This document shows positions 54,945 through 64,000 of a stretch of 64,000 bases of DNA, one piece after another. The stretch lies in assembly GCA_047495785.1 (NCBI GenBank), contig JBLDXI010000030.1:1178001-1242000 (forward strand). The letters run 5' to 3'. The position numbers and the translations under genes were made by a program. The notes under the pieces were generated by a model, which worked only from the letters and a program-made list of their open reading frames with translations, was not told the origin of the DNA and ran no database searches. This DNA comes from Lepidodermella squamata. Taxonomy: Eukaryota; Gastrotricha. The stretch's first letter is position 1. Every line of letters starts with the position of its first letter.

Positions 54945-57836
54945 TTAGCGTTTGAAAATCATTCGCATAGAATTGGAAACATTCGCTTTGATAACAATAA
55001 AATAAACGATTCCAGATATCGTAGCCGACTGAATCAGCATTGCCGTTGCAGCAGTCAGTGATTGAGCAACGCTGGTTTTCAGAACAAAACATATAGCAAT
55101 CGTTGCTATGAAAAGAGTTGTGCCAAAAATCAAACTTCCGCGTAGCAATTTGACCTCATGAGTAATAAGACAACCGTTCAATTTGAGAGCAGCAAAGATT
55201 CCAAGCAACAAAGTTACGGAATTCACTGCCAATATCACGCCAGTCCAAATAGAAAAGTAGTTACTCGTGCAAGAGACACTGAATTCGCTGAAATATGTAT
55301 CTGCATCTTTGTCGTAGTTTAAAAAGATAGGAACCGACGATTTCCAAACATAAGGAGAGTCAGCAATTAGCCAAATAATGGTAACCAAAAGGATTGAGAT
55401 CAGAGTGATTATTGCCGGAATGAGGAAACTTCGATGTTTTCCCCGCATGCTGTATACTATTGATCCCCGCGCGTAGAAGAGTCGCCAAGCAAGGATGCTA
55501 TTGACAATGGTAACACCGAGAGAAGTGGCCACGATTTGAAAGTCGCATGTAAAAGTTGTGAGGGAATCGATAGGAAGTGACAACCCTATAGCCGCTAAGT
55601 TCATTAGAATACATCCAATGAAAATAGCCATTTTGGACACAGGAAAACCTGTCGAGAGAAGCGTGTAGCAATTTTGACGAAAGGAAATTACCACCTACCG
55701 GACGATTGGCCTTTCGACTTCAGTATTTCATGACTTGAGAATCCGATTTGAAGGAGAGTTAAACTGATGGATAGTACTGTTATGAATATGAAAACGCCAA
55801 CTGAAACACCTTGCAAAGTATCCACATAAAACCCCGAATCTCGCGGGAAGATAATGGCTAGTGGATCAACCTGCGCAACTTGATATGAGCTGAGATTAGT
55901 GACCGAAGCGTTGTCCTGGCAGACGATATAGTGGCTAATGAAGAGGCCACGATTTCGTGAGTAGCGAGTGACAAGCTGGGCTTCGTACTCGAATTCACCC
56001 CGAGCTGAGTAGTGGAATCGGCCGTGGCGGAGGTTGCGAAAATCAACCTTATAAGCGCTTTCATTTGCTGCCAGCATTATCTAGGGCATGAAAGTAGTCA
56101 GTCATTTTCGGTTCATTATCACATTTCTTTTCATTGTGTCGCATCTGGCAAAGCTTAACTTCTTTTTCAGAGGTATTCTACAAGGTATTCTACTGTAGAA
56201 TTTGCGGTAGTAAGCGATACCGACATTCAAGCCTAGGGTAAGGTTACCTAAATCTGCATAAAAAAAATTTAATTTTTTTTAAACGCTTGTCATTCTATAA
56301 CCATGAGGTTCTCCGGGCTCAAATTTTGACTATAAATAGTTAGAACCCATTCCACGAAGCTCACAAAACGTCATGAGCCAATTCCTCACCGTTAAAGACC
56401 CATCGATGCTGAAAGTCCAAAAACAACAAACAAATCAAAATCGTGTGAGGGTGGCTTAAGTCGGCATAAAAGGTTCGTTTCTGAAAAATTGAATTTTTTA
56501 TGCAGATTTGGGTATAACCTTACCCTAAGCGAAACCTCTAAATATCGAAAACCTTCAATGCGAAAGTATCACTACTACATCCCATCAAAGGATAAAACAA
56601 ATTCTACCTCAGAGAATTCGCGAGAAATCACTTTTCACCCCCCTCTTTCTTCCTTCAAAAATACTTTCCGCGTTGGCGTTCAAATGTTGGTACTCCTCAC
56701 CTTTTCATTCTTAAAATCAAGAATTTTACCTGTCGTGGATGCGTTCGGTAGTCCCGCAGAGTAAGATTGCGATTTCTCAGCATGTTTTCCGTTTCGTTCA
56801 AAGTAATAATCGCTTGCAGAGCGCGGTCGTAGCACATGTGCCGGAAGTCGTAATCTGGCGTCCGGGTCTTGTTCGTGTACTCATCGAAAGCAGCCTCGAA
56901 TTCCTGTCGTGATTGACCTAAGGACGTCCTACCTTCAACTCTGGACAGTCCCTCGAACGGAGAACCGACAAACATTGAGCTTTCATACTGAAGTATAGCA
57001 GTTTCACGGGAGCAGCCGGGGTATATCACCTGGTTCAAACTGAGAGGGTTGATGTAAGCCAATAGCTGAAAAATGAACATGTAACGCGGGCCCGTCATTC
57101 CGAATGTGAAAGATTGACAAAGGAAGCGTAGCGCAGCATCTGTATCAACAGCGTCAAACGTGAAGATGCGAATATCAAGCGCTTTCAAACGCAGCATGAC
57201 GTCATCATTGAAATCATGGCTGGCTTCGAATGTAACAACATCGAAACCAGCTTCGACAGCAATGTTGTAAGAGATGGTGGCGGTTTCCAAATTGTAAGGG
57301 TTCGTACTTATCGGCACGAGAGCAGCGATTCTTCTCAACGACGTTTTGGTCTTTAAAAAGTGTAAGCGAGCATACAGCGGCAACTCAGCAGGGCTTCTTG
57401 TCCGCCAAAATGTCGGATATAGGTCCCGCCTAGCTGTTTGAGATGGTATCGTACAGGAGCTCGTTATTACGACTGAGTTCAAATGCGGGGCCGTCTTTCC
57501 CAAAGACACACAGCCCGGGGTGTTAAAAGGACCCATTATAACCGGGGATTGGTATATCTCGTACTGGTCACCCATAGCTCGGGCGTAACGTATCGCCTTT
57601 GATACAGCGAAAGAACTAGCAGATCCTTCGTCTTCATACATCATGTCGACGTGGTAATCGGGGAGCAAATCGCTGCGTTTGTTCACCTCGTCAACAACCA
57701 TCTGTTGCGCGGCTTTGCATAGCTGGTTGTTGCGAGGTTCGTAACCAGTGAACAAATTGAGCGAAAGAATTCTCAGTCTATATGGTTTACTGCATGATAC
57801 AGGGATAAAGGACAGCAGGCATAACAACAGCAACAT
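54945..57836 (-). CDS. Family C-like GPCR with Venus-flytrap domain (orphan, three exons)
   Basis: Exons read as 57836-56730, 56080-55699 and 55648-54945. They total 2193 bases (730 residues) with phases 0 and 1. The signal peptide is MLLLLCLLSFIPVSCS. The ectodomain contains FTGYEPRNNQLCKAAQQMV, IMGPFNTPGCVSLGK, FTFGMTGPRYMFIFQ and DFRHMCYDRALQAIITL. TM1 begins near 456 (GVSVGVFIFITVLSISLTLL). The other six helices follow in exon 3, with the conserved cysteine in SVSCTSNYFSIW before TM5. The tail is very short (SMRMIFKR). Intron 2 is only 50 bases; intron 1 (56081-56729) is inflated by an inverted-repeat element. No frame damage. It is the only minus-strand member of its family here. Confidence 0.85.
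56236..56525. mobile_element. MITE with TA target site inside intron 1 of the three-exon receptor
   Basis: The left end is GGGTAAGGTTACCTAAATCT followed by gcataaaaaa. The right end in reverse is GGGTAAGGTTATACCCAAAT followed by ctgcataaaaaa. TA flanks both sides (56234-56235 and 56526-56527), as for Tc1/mariner-type elements. Length is 290 bases, with no coding capacity. Confidence 0.8.
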
Positions 57837-58029
57837 TTCGCGCGAAAAATAAGTGAAGTGAACCGCCGCTGTCAGGAATTTTATTCCCGTACGGCATTAG
57901 GGCGTCATATTTCATTTGCCGGAAAAGTATGACGTATGACTCACCACGACTTCCTCGACCTTTTTGCAGCCATTTCCCGAGGGCGGACCTCATTAGACAT
58001 TGGATCTTCGCGTTGCGTTTGAAAGTTTT

Positions 58030-58150
58030 TATTATGTTTTTACGCTGGGTTTTAGGTAATTCGACCACGCTTTATTCTTTCAAGACAATGTCGGAAAGTC
58101 ATTCGCAAATAGACTACAGCAAACAAAATGGTATACTATCGCATGAACAA
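58030..58150. repeat. Dispersed direct repeat, copy 2 (partner at 46436-46556)
   Basis: It contains gcaaacaaaatggtata, ttcgaccacgcttt and caagacaatgtcggaaa in the same order as the partner. Confidence 0.7.
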
Positions 58151-58154
58151 GAAT

Positions 58155-58320
58155 TTCCCTCCTGAATCACGACGCACGATTTCTGTTTTTCCATGATCAG
58201 CAGCCGAATGCAAGGGAGTAACGCCAATTTTATTGAAGGCATTAACGTCAGCATTGAATTCTCCGGCTTGAATGCTGACGATTCCCGCGTGTTAGCAGCG
58301 TGATGAACAGGAGTCACAAT
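58155..58320 (-). pseudogene. Ankyrin-repeat fragment
   Basis: The minus strand reads VTPVHHAA, then in a shifted frame FNADVNAFNKIGVTPLHSAA followed by DHGKTEIVR. These are two consecutive ankyrin repeats (G-x-TPLHxAA, then a ADVNA-type turn). The frame change and the lack of flanking repeats mark it as a gene fragment. Confidence 0.7.
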
Positions 58321-58663
58321 GCTTTATTTGCATTAGCTTTGAATTTTTTTTTTAAGCAGGCCAGTAAATTGGCCCTGAAAGGAAACGCGCCATTGTGTAG
58401 AAGGAATCAATATTCGAGAATTATCTCCCATATAAAATCAAATAGTCAAAATGTCAATGTATATCGATCTTTACAGATTCGAACCATTGAAGCTTATCGT
58501 TGTTGTTACTCTTTATCCTTTATCGCCAAAGCGCCTTTTCAATCGTTAACGCCACGTTGCTAAAACATTCGCGTTGTTATGAATATTTTGTTTTTTTCAC
58601 ACAAAATTTAAATAATCAAACTAACAATTAGGTATTTATAATTGTACAATTAATTCAAAATGC

Positions 58664-58737
58664 GGGATCGGTTTTCAGCTGGCAGTTCGCTAGGGAATTG
58701 CAGTCATCTAGGGTGCAGTTATCGAGGGAGCACTGTA
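58664..58737. mobile_element. Solo right end of the CAGTGCTCCCTCG element family
   Basis: It ends in CGAGGGAGCACTG followed by TA, as at 18312-18326. Upstream ggcagttcgctagggaattg and catctagggtgcagttatcg repeat weakly diverged versions of the same motif. No matching left end was found nearby. Confidence 0.55.
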
Positions 58738-58938
58738 TCAAGCAAACTTGAGGATGTGCCTTGAGAGCTCAAAACATCTATTACGTCAAATTCAGCTTTC
58801 GAAACGTAAGAGTTAGAGTTAATTTAGTAAGCGTTAAATTTAATAAGCTATATTAAATGTGTCTGTTAGATCACGAAGCGTTTCTTCTTGCTCATTTGCG
58901 TAAATTCCAAGTCGCACACCGAAACATAAAACAGCAGA

Positions 58939-61188
58939 ATGCCGCAAATGCAAGTTTTCATAATTTTTCTTATTGTTACATCGATAGCAGCTCATCGGAA
59001 CAAAACAAAGCTGTTATTGTTGAATTTTCAGCCTTTTATCGGAATGGACCCCAGCATCGCCGCATCCCTGGCTCTCGTCAGTCAGTTGATTGTCGACATT
59101 GCAAACAACCGCAGCGATGTATTGCCTGACTACGACGTCGAACTCGTTTCTTACGACGAAATGCGAGGAACTATCACTGCGTCGCAGGTTATCGATTTCT
59201 TGCGCTATGAAGCTAAACCAAACGAGGCGAAGGCGCCTATCATGGTTGGACCTGCGTTTTCAACTGGTTGCAAGGCCGTCTCGCCGTTTCTTCGGCAAAT
59301 CAACATGGTGGCCTGGAGCAATTTATGCGCAGCGATTTCTTTCGATGATCGGAAAGCGAACCCATTGCTGCATCTGACTGTTACTACGTCGAGAATGCTA
59401 CTACTCTCCGTTGCGGTTTTCATCAAAAAAGTTGGGAATTGGCGGGATTATGGAATCCTTACCAACTCAGCGAATGTTAATGATTACGCCTTTGCTTTCT
59501 TGCTCTACGAAAAATCTGTCCAACTCGGTCTTACAATTCCATATTTCAACATTTTGAATAACGAAGTCACGTCAGAAGACATTCAAACGCTGAAGAATAG
59601 CGGGCTACGCGTCTTAGTGATATCGATAACAGTTACGTCACTGGTAAATCAATTCATATGCGAGGCCCATAAAGCTGGTCTAACTGGCCCTCGGTATGTC
59701 TTCATCATTCAGATGGGTGGTTTCGCACCAGAATTGCCTAGTTCGTGTTCGCAGCAAGTTATTCTAGAACAAATGAGCCATTCGTTTGTTTTTGGCTCGG
59801 TGGAACTCAGTGAAAACCCAAGACCTAGTGATCTAGGAATCGACTATCAATTTCTCCACAATCTGATTAAACGTAATTTGGGGGTGCTACCTTAAAATAT
59901 GCTATTTCCCCATGTTGAACATGATGCTATAACCGGTGTTATTCTAGCTCTCAATCGAACTGAAGATAGGCTGAGACGTAATTTTGGCATTGGTTTAATC
60001 GATTACGAAAAATTCCCGGAATTGGTTGCTAGCCAAGCCCATCTAGCTTTATTAGAGTCGGATTATTACGGACTTACAGGTCGAAAAACGTTCAGCCCTG
60101 AAGGTCATTTTCAGAGTGACCCAAGGGGGTTGAATGCCTTCAACTTGAAACTCGGAATCTATCCTGTATACCGTGGCGTTCAACTCAAACCAGGCAGCTT
60201 TGAAGTCAACGAATTTGACGTCGAGCCATTACGAGCAATTGATTGGCCGCTTGGCTCGCCGCCAAAAGATAGGGCCACCCTTCGCGTAATCATCGAGAGA
60301 ACTTCCTTGGCTACTCAAATCACAATATACCTGTTGGCTGCTGCGCTTTCGATCGCCGAAATCATGGTTGTGATCCTTGTCAAAGGCCGATTTCGGATTT
60401 CGAACATTGTCGGAACTTGCGGCTGCGTTATCATGAACGTCTCGGCGTGTTTAGGCGTAAGCGAGAATGTTCCATTCATTTATCCAATATTTCTCGCTAT
60501 AATTGGTGGATCGTTGACTTTCGCGACTACAACTTCTCGGCTTCACCTCATCCAGCGTCACATTCGAGGTAAAATCAACGCATATTACGCTGAGCTGTTT
60601 AAACAAATGGCACTGAATGTAAGCGGCCCATCTTCAGCTAACAATTTAACTCGTGCTTCGATCGGGGTTTCATCAAGCTCTTGGAAACGCCTTGATCGTA
60701 CAACAGCTCTCTCCACGGGGTTTTGCTTTTTTGTGATAAATTTCCTATCTATCAAATGGATTTGGACACAGAGCTTCGTCTGCGCTCTCGAACAAAACGG
60801 TGATCCATTTTACGATGAAATCAAAGGTGAAGTTGTGGAAACCAAATCAATCTACTGCCACGAAACAGACCAGGCATCTTGGGGCTTGCTAGGAATCATC
60901 GGAGCAGCAATTTTCTTGATGCTATTCAGCTCTTTGCTGCCAACATATCAACTGAGCCACGTGAAAGGGCTGGAAGACCTGAAGCCGTTGTATATCGGGG
61001 CTTGTGCCTCAATGACGCTGTATCCGGCTCTGATTTTGATTGCTGTCATAACAATGGGACGACCAGTGACAGAGAGAACTGCGGTTTCTTTTGGCTTGCT
61101 AATCATTTCTGGCGTTAGTGCTGTCGCTTGGCACTGGCGATGGAAAGCAAAGTTTAGACAGCGTCGATCAACGGTAATGTCGACGTAG
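58939..61188 (+). pseudogene. Family C-like GPCR with a single in-frame stop codon
   Basis: The frame runs from 58939 to 61188 (749 codons) with one interruption, TAA at 59893-59895, in the second flytrap lobe (LGVLP-stop-NMLFPHVEHDA). Before it are a signal peptide (MPQMQVFIIFLIVTSIAA), FIGMDPSIAASLALV, MVGPAFSTGCKAVSPF, RDYGILTNSA and HKAGLTGPRYVFII. After it are the remaining ectodomain, TM1 at about 457 (ITIYLLAAALSIAEI), TM2-TM7 and a basic tail. The cysteine of the sister motif RHTCHDA is also lost (PHVEHDA). Everything else is in frame, so the stop may be recent, polymorphic, read through or a sequence error. Confidence 0.85.
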
Positions 61189-62097
61189 GTGCTCGAAGCT
61201 TGAGTGTTAGTGTAAATTGCTGATATGAGCTTGAATGAATATTGTCTCCCCTGGGATCCATTTACACAATTTTATGGATGTTAACAAAGGAAAAGTGTAT
61301 CGCGCATTGGTAGAAAATAGCATCAATACATGAATGCAAGTGCTGTCGAAGCTTCTATTCAAGCTTTAAGCTTTTCGCTTTGTTCGATCGAGTCAAAGTG
61401 GAGCTGCTACCAGTGGACGTATGTCTGCAGCTTTTAACCTTAGCTGCGCCTGGAATAGCCCAGAAAATTGTTGGGTCATGCAGTGTGCGAAGTAGGATCC
61501 GCCGGAACTGAGGTGTTTTCTCGATTTCTTCGGCACCCAGCCGAAGAAACCAAAGGGTCCCGCTGTGGTTTTTTCAGCCTTCTTCTGGCTGGAGTCCCGG
61601 AGCTGGAAAAAAATGCTGAGAAATTTTTCTGAAAATTCATTCACTTTAATAAGTAGTTTCCGATCAAAATTGATTATAGATTATATATTGTTGATTATTT
61701 TAGACAACATTCAATTTCTTCACAAAGACTACATTTTATAGAAATTCCGATTTCCAGATAGCATTCAATTCCACAACATCGAAAGCTATGATAGGGTAAT
61801 ACAACACAGAGAAAAAGGCAGGCAAAGGTGAAATGTGGGACAAGAAGTAAAAAAATCGAAGGATTGTGATCCAATACGAACAAAAAACTTAGGGAGTGAT
61901 ACTCGCTTTTAGGTAGTATCTGCCTCAAGTGGCTTGTTTTTTTCAGATAGCCCTTCCCACGTCTCAAATGCTGATATTGTTAGCTTACTGGTAATTTGTT
62001 TGCAGTGGTGAATATGATGATCCGATTTCACAACATTAAATAATAGAATTAGAATCCATGGTTTGCGCGATTTCAAGTTGATGAATTATTTCGCTAA
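61189..62097. other. Convergent intergenic region with one hairpin and one shared repeat
   Basis: No gene. A perfect 10-base stem (61525-61549) and a block shared with 30960-31030 lie here. Confidence 0.5.
61525..61549. other. Perfect hairpin, 10-base stem and 5-base loop
   Basis: TTTCTTCGGC, loop acccA-type, GCCGAAGAAA. It lies about 340 bases after the stop codon of the receptor at 58939-61188. Function unknown; it is not the histone stem-loop consensus. Confidence 0.5.
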
Positions 62098-63984
62098 TTA
62101 CAAGTTGGCAGCCGACACAAGGTAGAGATTGATGCCGAGAAGTACGAACACCGCTACCATGAAAGCCATCACGTCGTATACGCGAGCGAGAGACAGTTTT
62201 GGCAGACCCTTCAGCGGAACAATCTGCTCGTATTTGCCAGTTTTGTCCCGCGAAGCCACCGCCGATAACACGATTTCGTAGATGAAAATAGCCGCAGCAA
62301 GGCCAGCTAGGCACAGCATGTAGTTGGCGAATAGAATTTCATGGCTGGTTTGCGGAACGCTGGCCAGGACGTTGGCTTGAGCTACTGTAAGTGATAACAA
62401 CAGAGTGCAGCAGACATTGTGTTTCAAGTAGTAAGTAGCACTTTGACCGGCGCGCTGATTGGTCAATTTATTGTTGCTATGACTCCGGGATGAAACAATT
62501 TAGTCGTGCAATCCACTAATAAATTGTTTCTTATTTATGCAAAAAATGACCTTGCCACACCCTCTGCACGGTTTCCATTGACCACGAGCGTAAACCCCAT
62601 AATAATCGTAGCAATTTACTGCGGCAAAAAACACTTGTTGCAAAAAATTTAATGGATCGCACAACCAACATGTTTCATCCGGGAGTCATAGCAACGATCG
62701 ATTGACCAATCAGCGCGCGCCCAGAAATTCTACTATTTAGCTCAAGCACAATGAGATTGCTGGACGGTCGCTTGTCGCCGGGTCCATGAGGAAGGTTGCG
62801 AAGGCCAACACAACCAGAATGTAGCAAGGGATGATCAGGTTCAACATGTAGTAGGCAGGATCTCGTCTGTAGTACAGGGTGACCTATGAGGCAAAAGGGA
62901 AATTTACTTAAAGTATTTCTCTGGAACCCTCAATGGAACCCCTCGATTCGTTTGGCTGCGCCAAACTCACTCGGGTTCCAGGTCGGGGGGAAATTATATT
63001 TCTCCATGGCGTACTTCATAGGTTAATTCACTCTCACGTACCTTAGCAAAAGAGAGCTTCATATTTCGCCTCGTTCGCCACGTCAAAGTTCCAAGCGTCA
63101 TGTTTTGCGACTTGAGGTTCCAGACGCCAGCGGATAAACTTGTCGACGTTTCTACAACCATGCCGCCAAAGGCTACGAAACTCACTGGCTCGTCGAGTTG
63201 AAACGTAAAATCACACATTTGCTCATCGAATGGGAAGAGTGTCAGATCGAGCTTACATCCAGCGCGGAACACGCCAACTCGGTTCTAGTGGAAAATCAAC
63301 GTTCGATTCGGCTCGGTTGGATAGTAGACAATCTCCAACTTATCACCATACACAGGGTTGGTCAGGTAGAAATCAGTTGTTGAATTGGCGAATATGACAG
63401 AAGGCCGCCATATATCGGTTCGCTTTGTCTGAACAAGCCTCTCTTTATCATCGCTATTAGGAGCTGTATACGTGCTGTCGCAGGATGTAACAATCCATTG
63501 CAGCATCAAAGCTCCCCACAGGGCCATGCTTTGATCAGCCTGATCTATGGCAACTAGTCGATCGATGAAAAACGTAGCCCAGATTTTGGTACCAACCTCA
63601 GGCACTCTTTGCTGGCTCGATATGTATGGGCACGGCAGGATTTCTTCGATTTGAACTTTGGGCGGCACATTGCCTTCAATAACTGGCGGGATCGGGAACC
63701 CAGTCTCAGGGTCGACATCGGGCGTCGCGCCAGATGGTTTGGTACTTGTTTGCAGTTTCGAGGTGGAAATTGCTGGATTTGACGTAGGAGCAGTCTGAAT
63801 TCCGGTTGTAGTAGGTGGAGGGGTCGTAGTCACCACTTTTGACGTCGATGGGGCTTTCGTAGTTGAGGTACTGGTACTTGTGCTCGTCGAAGCTGTGGTT
63901 GTAGAGGTCGTGCTTGTTGTAGTTGTGGTCGTTGACGGTCTAGGCATTGTTGTATTTGTTCCATTAGAGAGATACCATACATTT
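62098..63984 (-). pseudogene. Cys-loop channel gene with Thr/Ser-rich N-terminus, broken by a stop codon and a MITE (5' end outside window)
   Basis: After a TTTTCAG acceptor near 63984, the frame encodes a mucin-like tract rich in Thr, Ser and Pro, then VGTKIWATFFIDRLVAIDQA, the standard start of a Cys-loop extracellular domain. A TAG at 63285-63287 interrupts the frame between RTLIFH and NRVGVFRAG. The Cys-loop CKLDLTLFPFDEQMC has the canonical 13 residues. Exon end 63042 (AAG|GTACGTGAG) joins 62883 with M1 (YYMLNLIIPCYILVVLAF). M2 is cut after DRPAI by a 339-base element and resumes as CCTLLLSLTV. M3, the intracellular loop and M4 (VYDVMAFMVAVFVLLGINLY) follow to 62098. With the insertion set aside, exon length stays a multiple of three and M2 aligns with the other channels. 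It is not close to the seven-member array. Confidence 0.85.
62415..62753. mobile_element. MITE with about 85-base terminal inverted repeats inside the M2 helix
   Basis: The ends read CATTGTG inward on both sides. The best-conserved inner arm begins GCGCGCTGATTGGTCAAT and continues through GTTGCTATGACTCC and GGATGAAACA, inverted at the other end with few mismatches. A 3-base AGA duplication flanks it (62412-62414 and 62754-62756). No coding capacity. Confidence 0.85.
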
Positions 63985-64000
63985 CTGAAAATCAAAACTT

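Noticed and set aside
62415-62753. Reading the segment as an intron or introner-like element
   Set aside because: No GT-AG or GC-AG pair fits the borders set by the conserved M2 sequence, whereas a 3-base duplication and inverted ends do.
14870-63287. Stop-codon reassignment to explain internal stops
   Set aside because: Each of the three genes has a different stop codon, and all three codons end normal genes in the window.

Overview
The window looks like the compact nuclear genome of a small invertebrate animal. Protein-coding genes have spliceosomal introns, several only about 47-61 bases long. The gene families are animal ones: Cys-loop ligand-gated channels, family C receptors with a Venus-flytrap domain, a nuclear receptor, a PNMT/NNMT-type methyltransferase and a tyrosine kinase. 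Ecdysozoan (tardigrade- or nematode-like) is my best guess, but the sequence alone does not settle the phylum. All statements come from reading the sequence; no database was searched.

Layout. 1-2.6 kb: a possible gene tail, a possible 7TM-receptor fragment and a wrecked channel copy. 2.9-32.3 kb: seven intronless Cys-loop channel paralogues, all on the minus strand (2942-4105, 6283-7458, 18599-19783, 20648-21817, 22368-25087 split by a transposon, 25902-27074, 31118-32287). Between them lie a decayed (4780-5645) and an intact (28081-30405) family C receptor, a six-exon GH65 glycosidase with a membrane anchor (10723-13979), a dead tyrosine kinase (14363-15426) and several DNA transposons. 33.4-41.8 kb: a four-exon relative of the channels (33385-35463), an N-methyltransferase-like gene (37644-38432) and a nuclear receptor (39490-41773). 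43.9-61.2 kb: five more family C receptor loci, two apparently intact (43889-46249; 54945-57836, three exons), one with a single nonsense codon (58939-61188) and two clear pseudogenes. 62.1-64 kb: a different Cys-loop gene that runs off the window and is broken by a stop codon and by a transposon inside its M2 pore helix.

How the parts relate. The channels and the flytrap receptors are two orphan receptor families interleaved in one region, both undergoing tandem duplication and decay. The channels lack the aromatic tryptophan and vicinal cysteines of acetylcholine receptors. All seven array members share a CAGGAAAT (once TAGGAAAT) site 96-120 bases upstream of their start codon. This architecture suggests a lineage-specific chemosensory-type repertoire with ionotropic and metabotropic arms; that is inference. 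At least eight short inverted-repeat elements occur. For two of them (23254-24765 and 62415-62753) the target-site duplication can be read at base level, and removing the element with one duplication copy gives back the family's conserved protein sequence.
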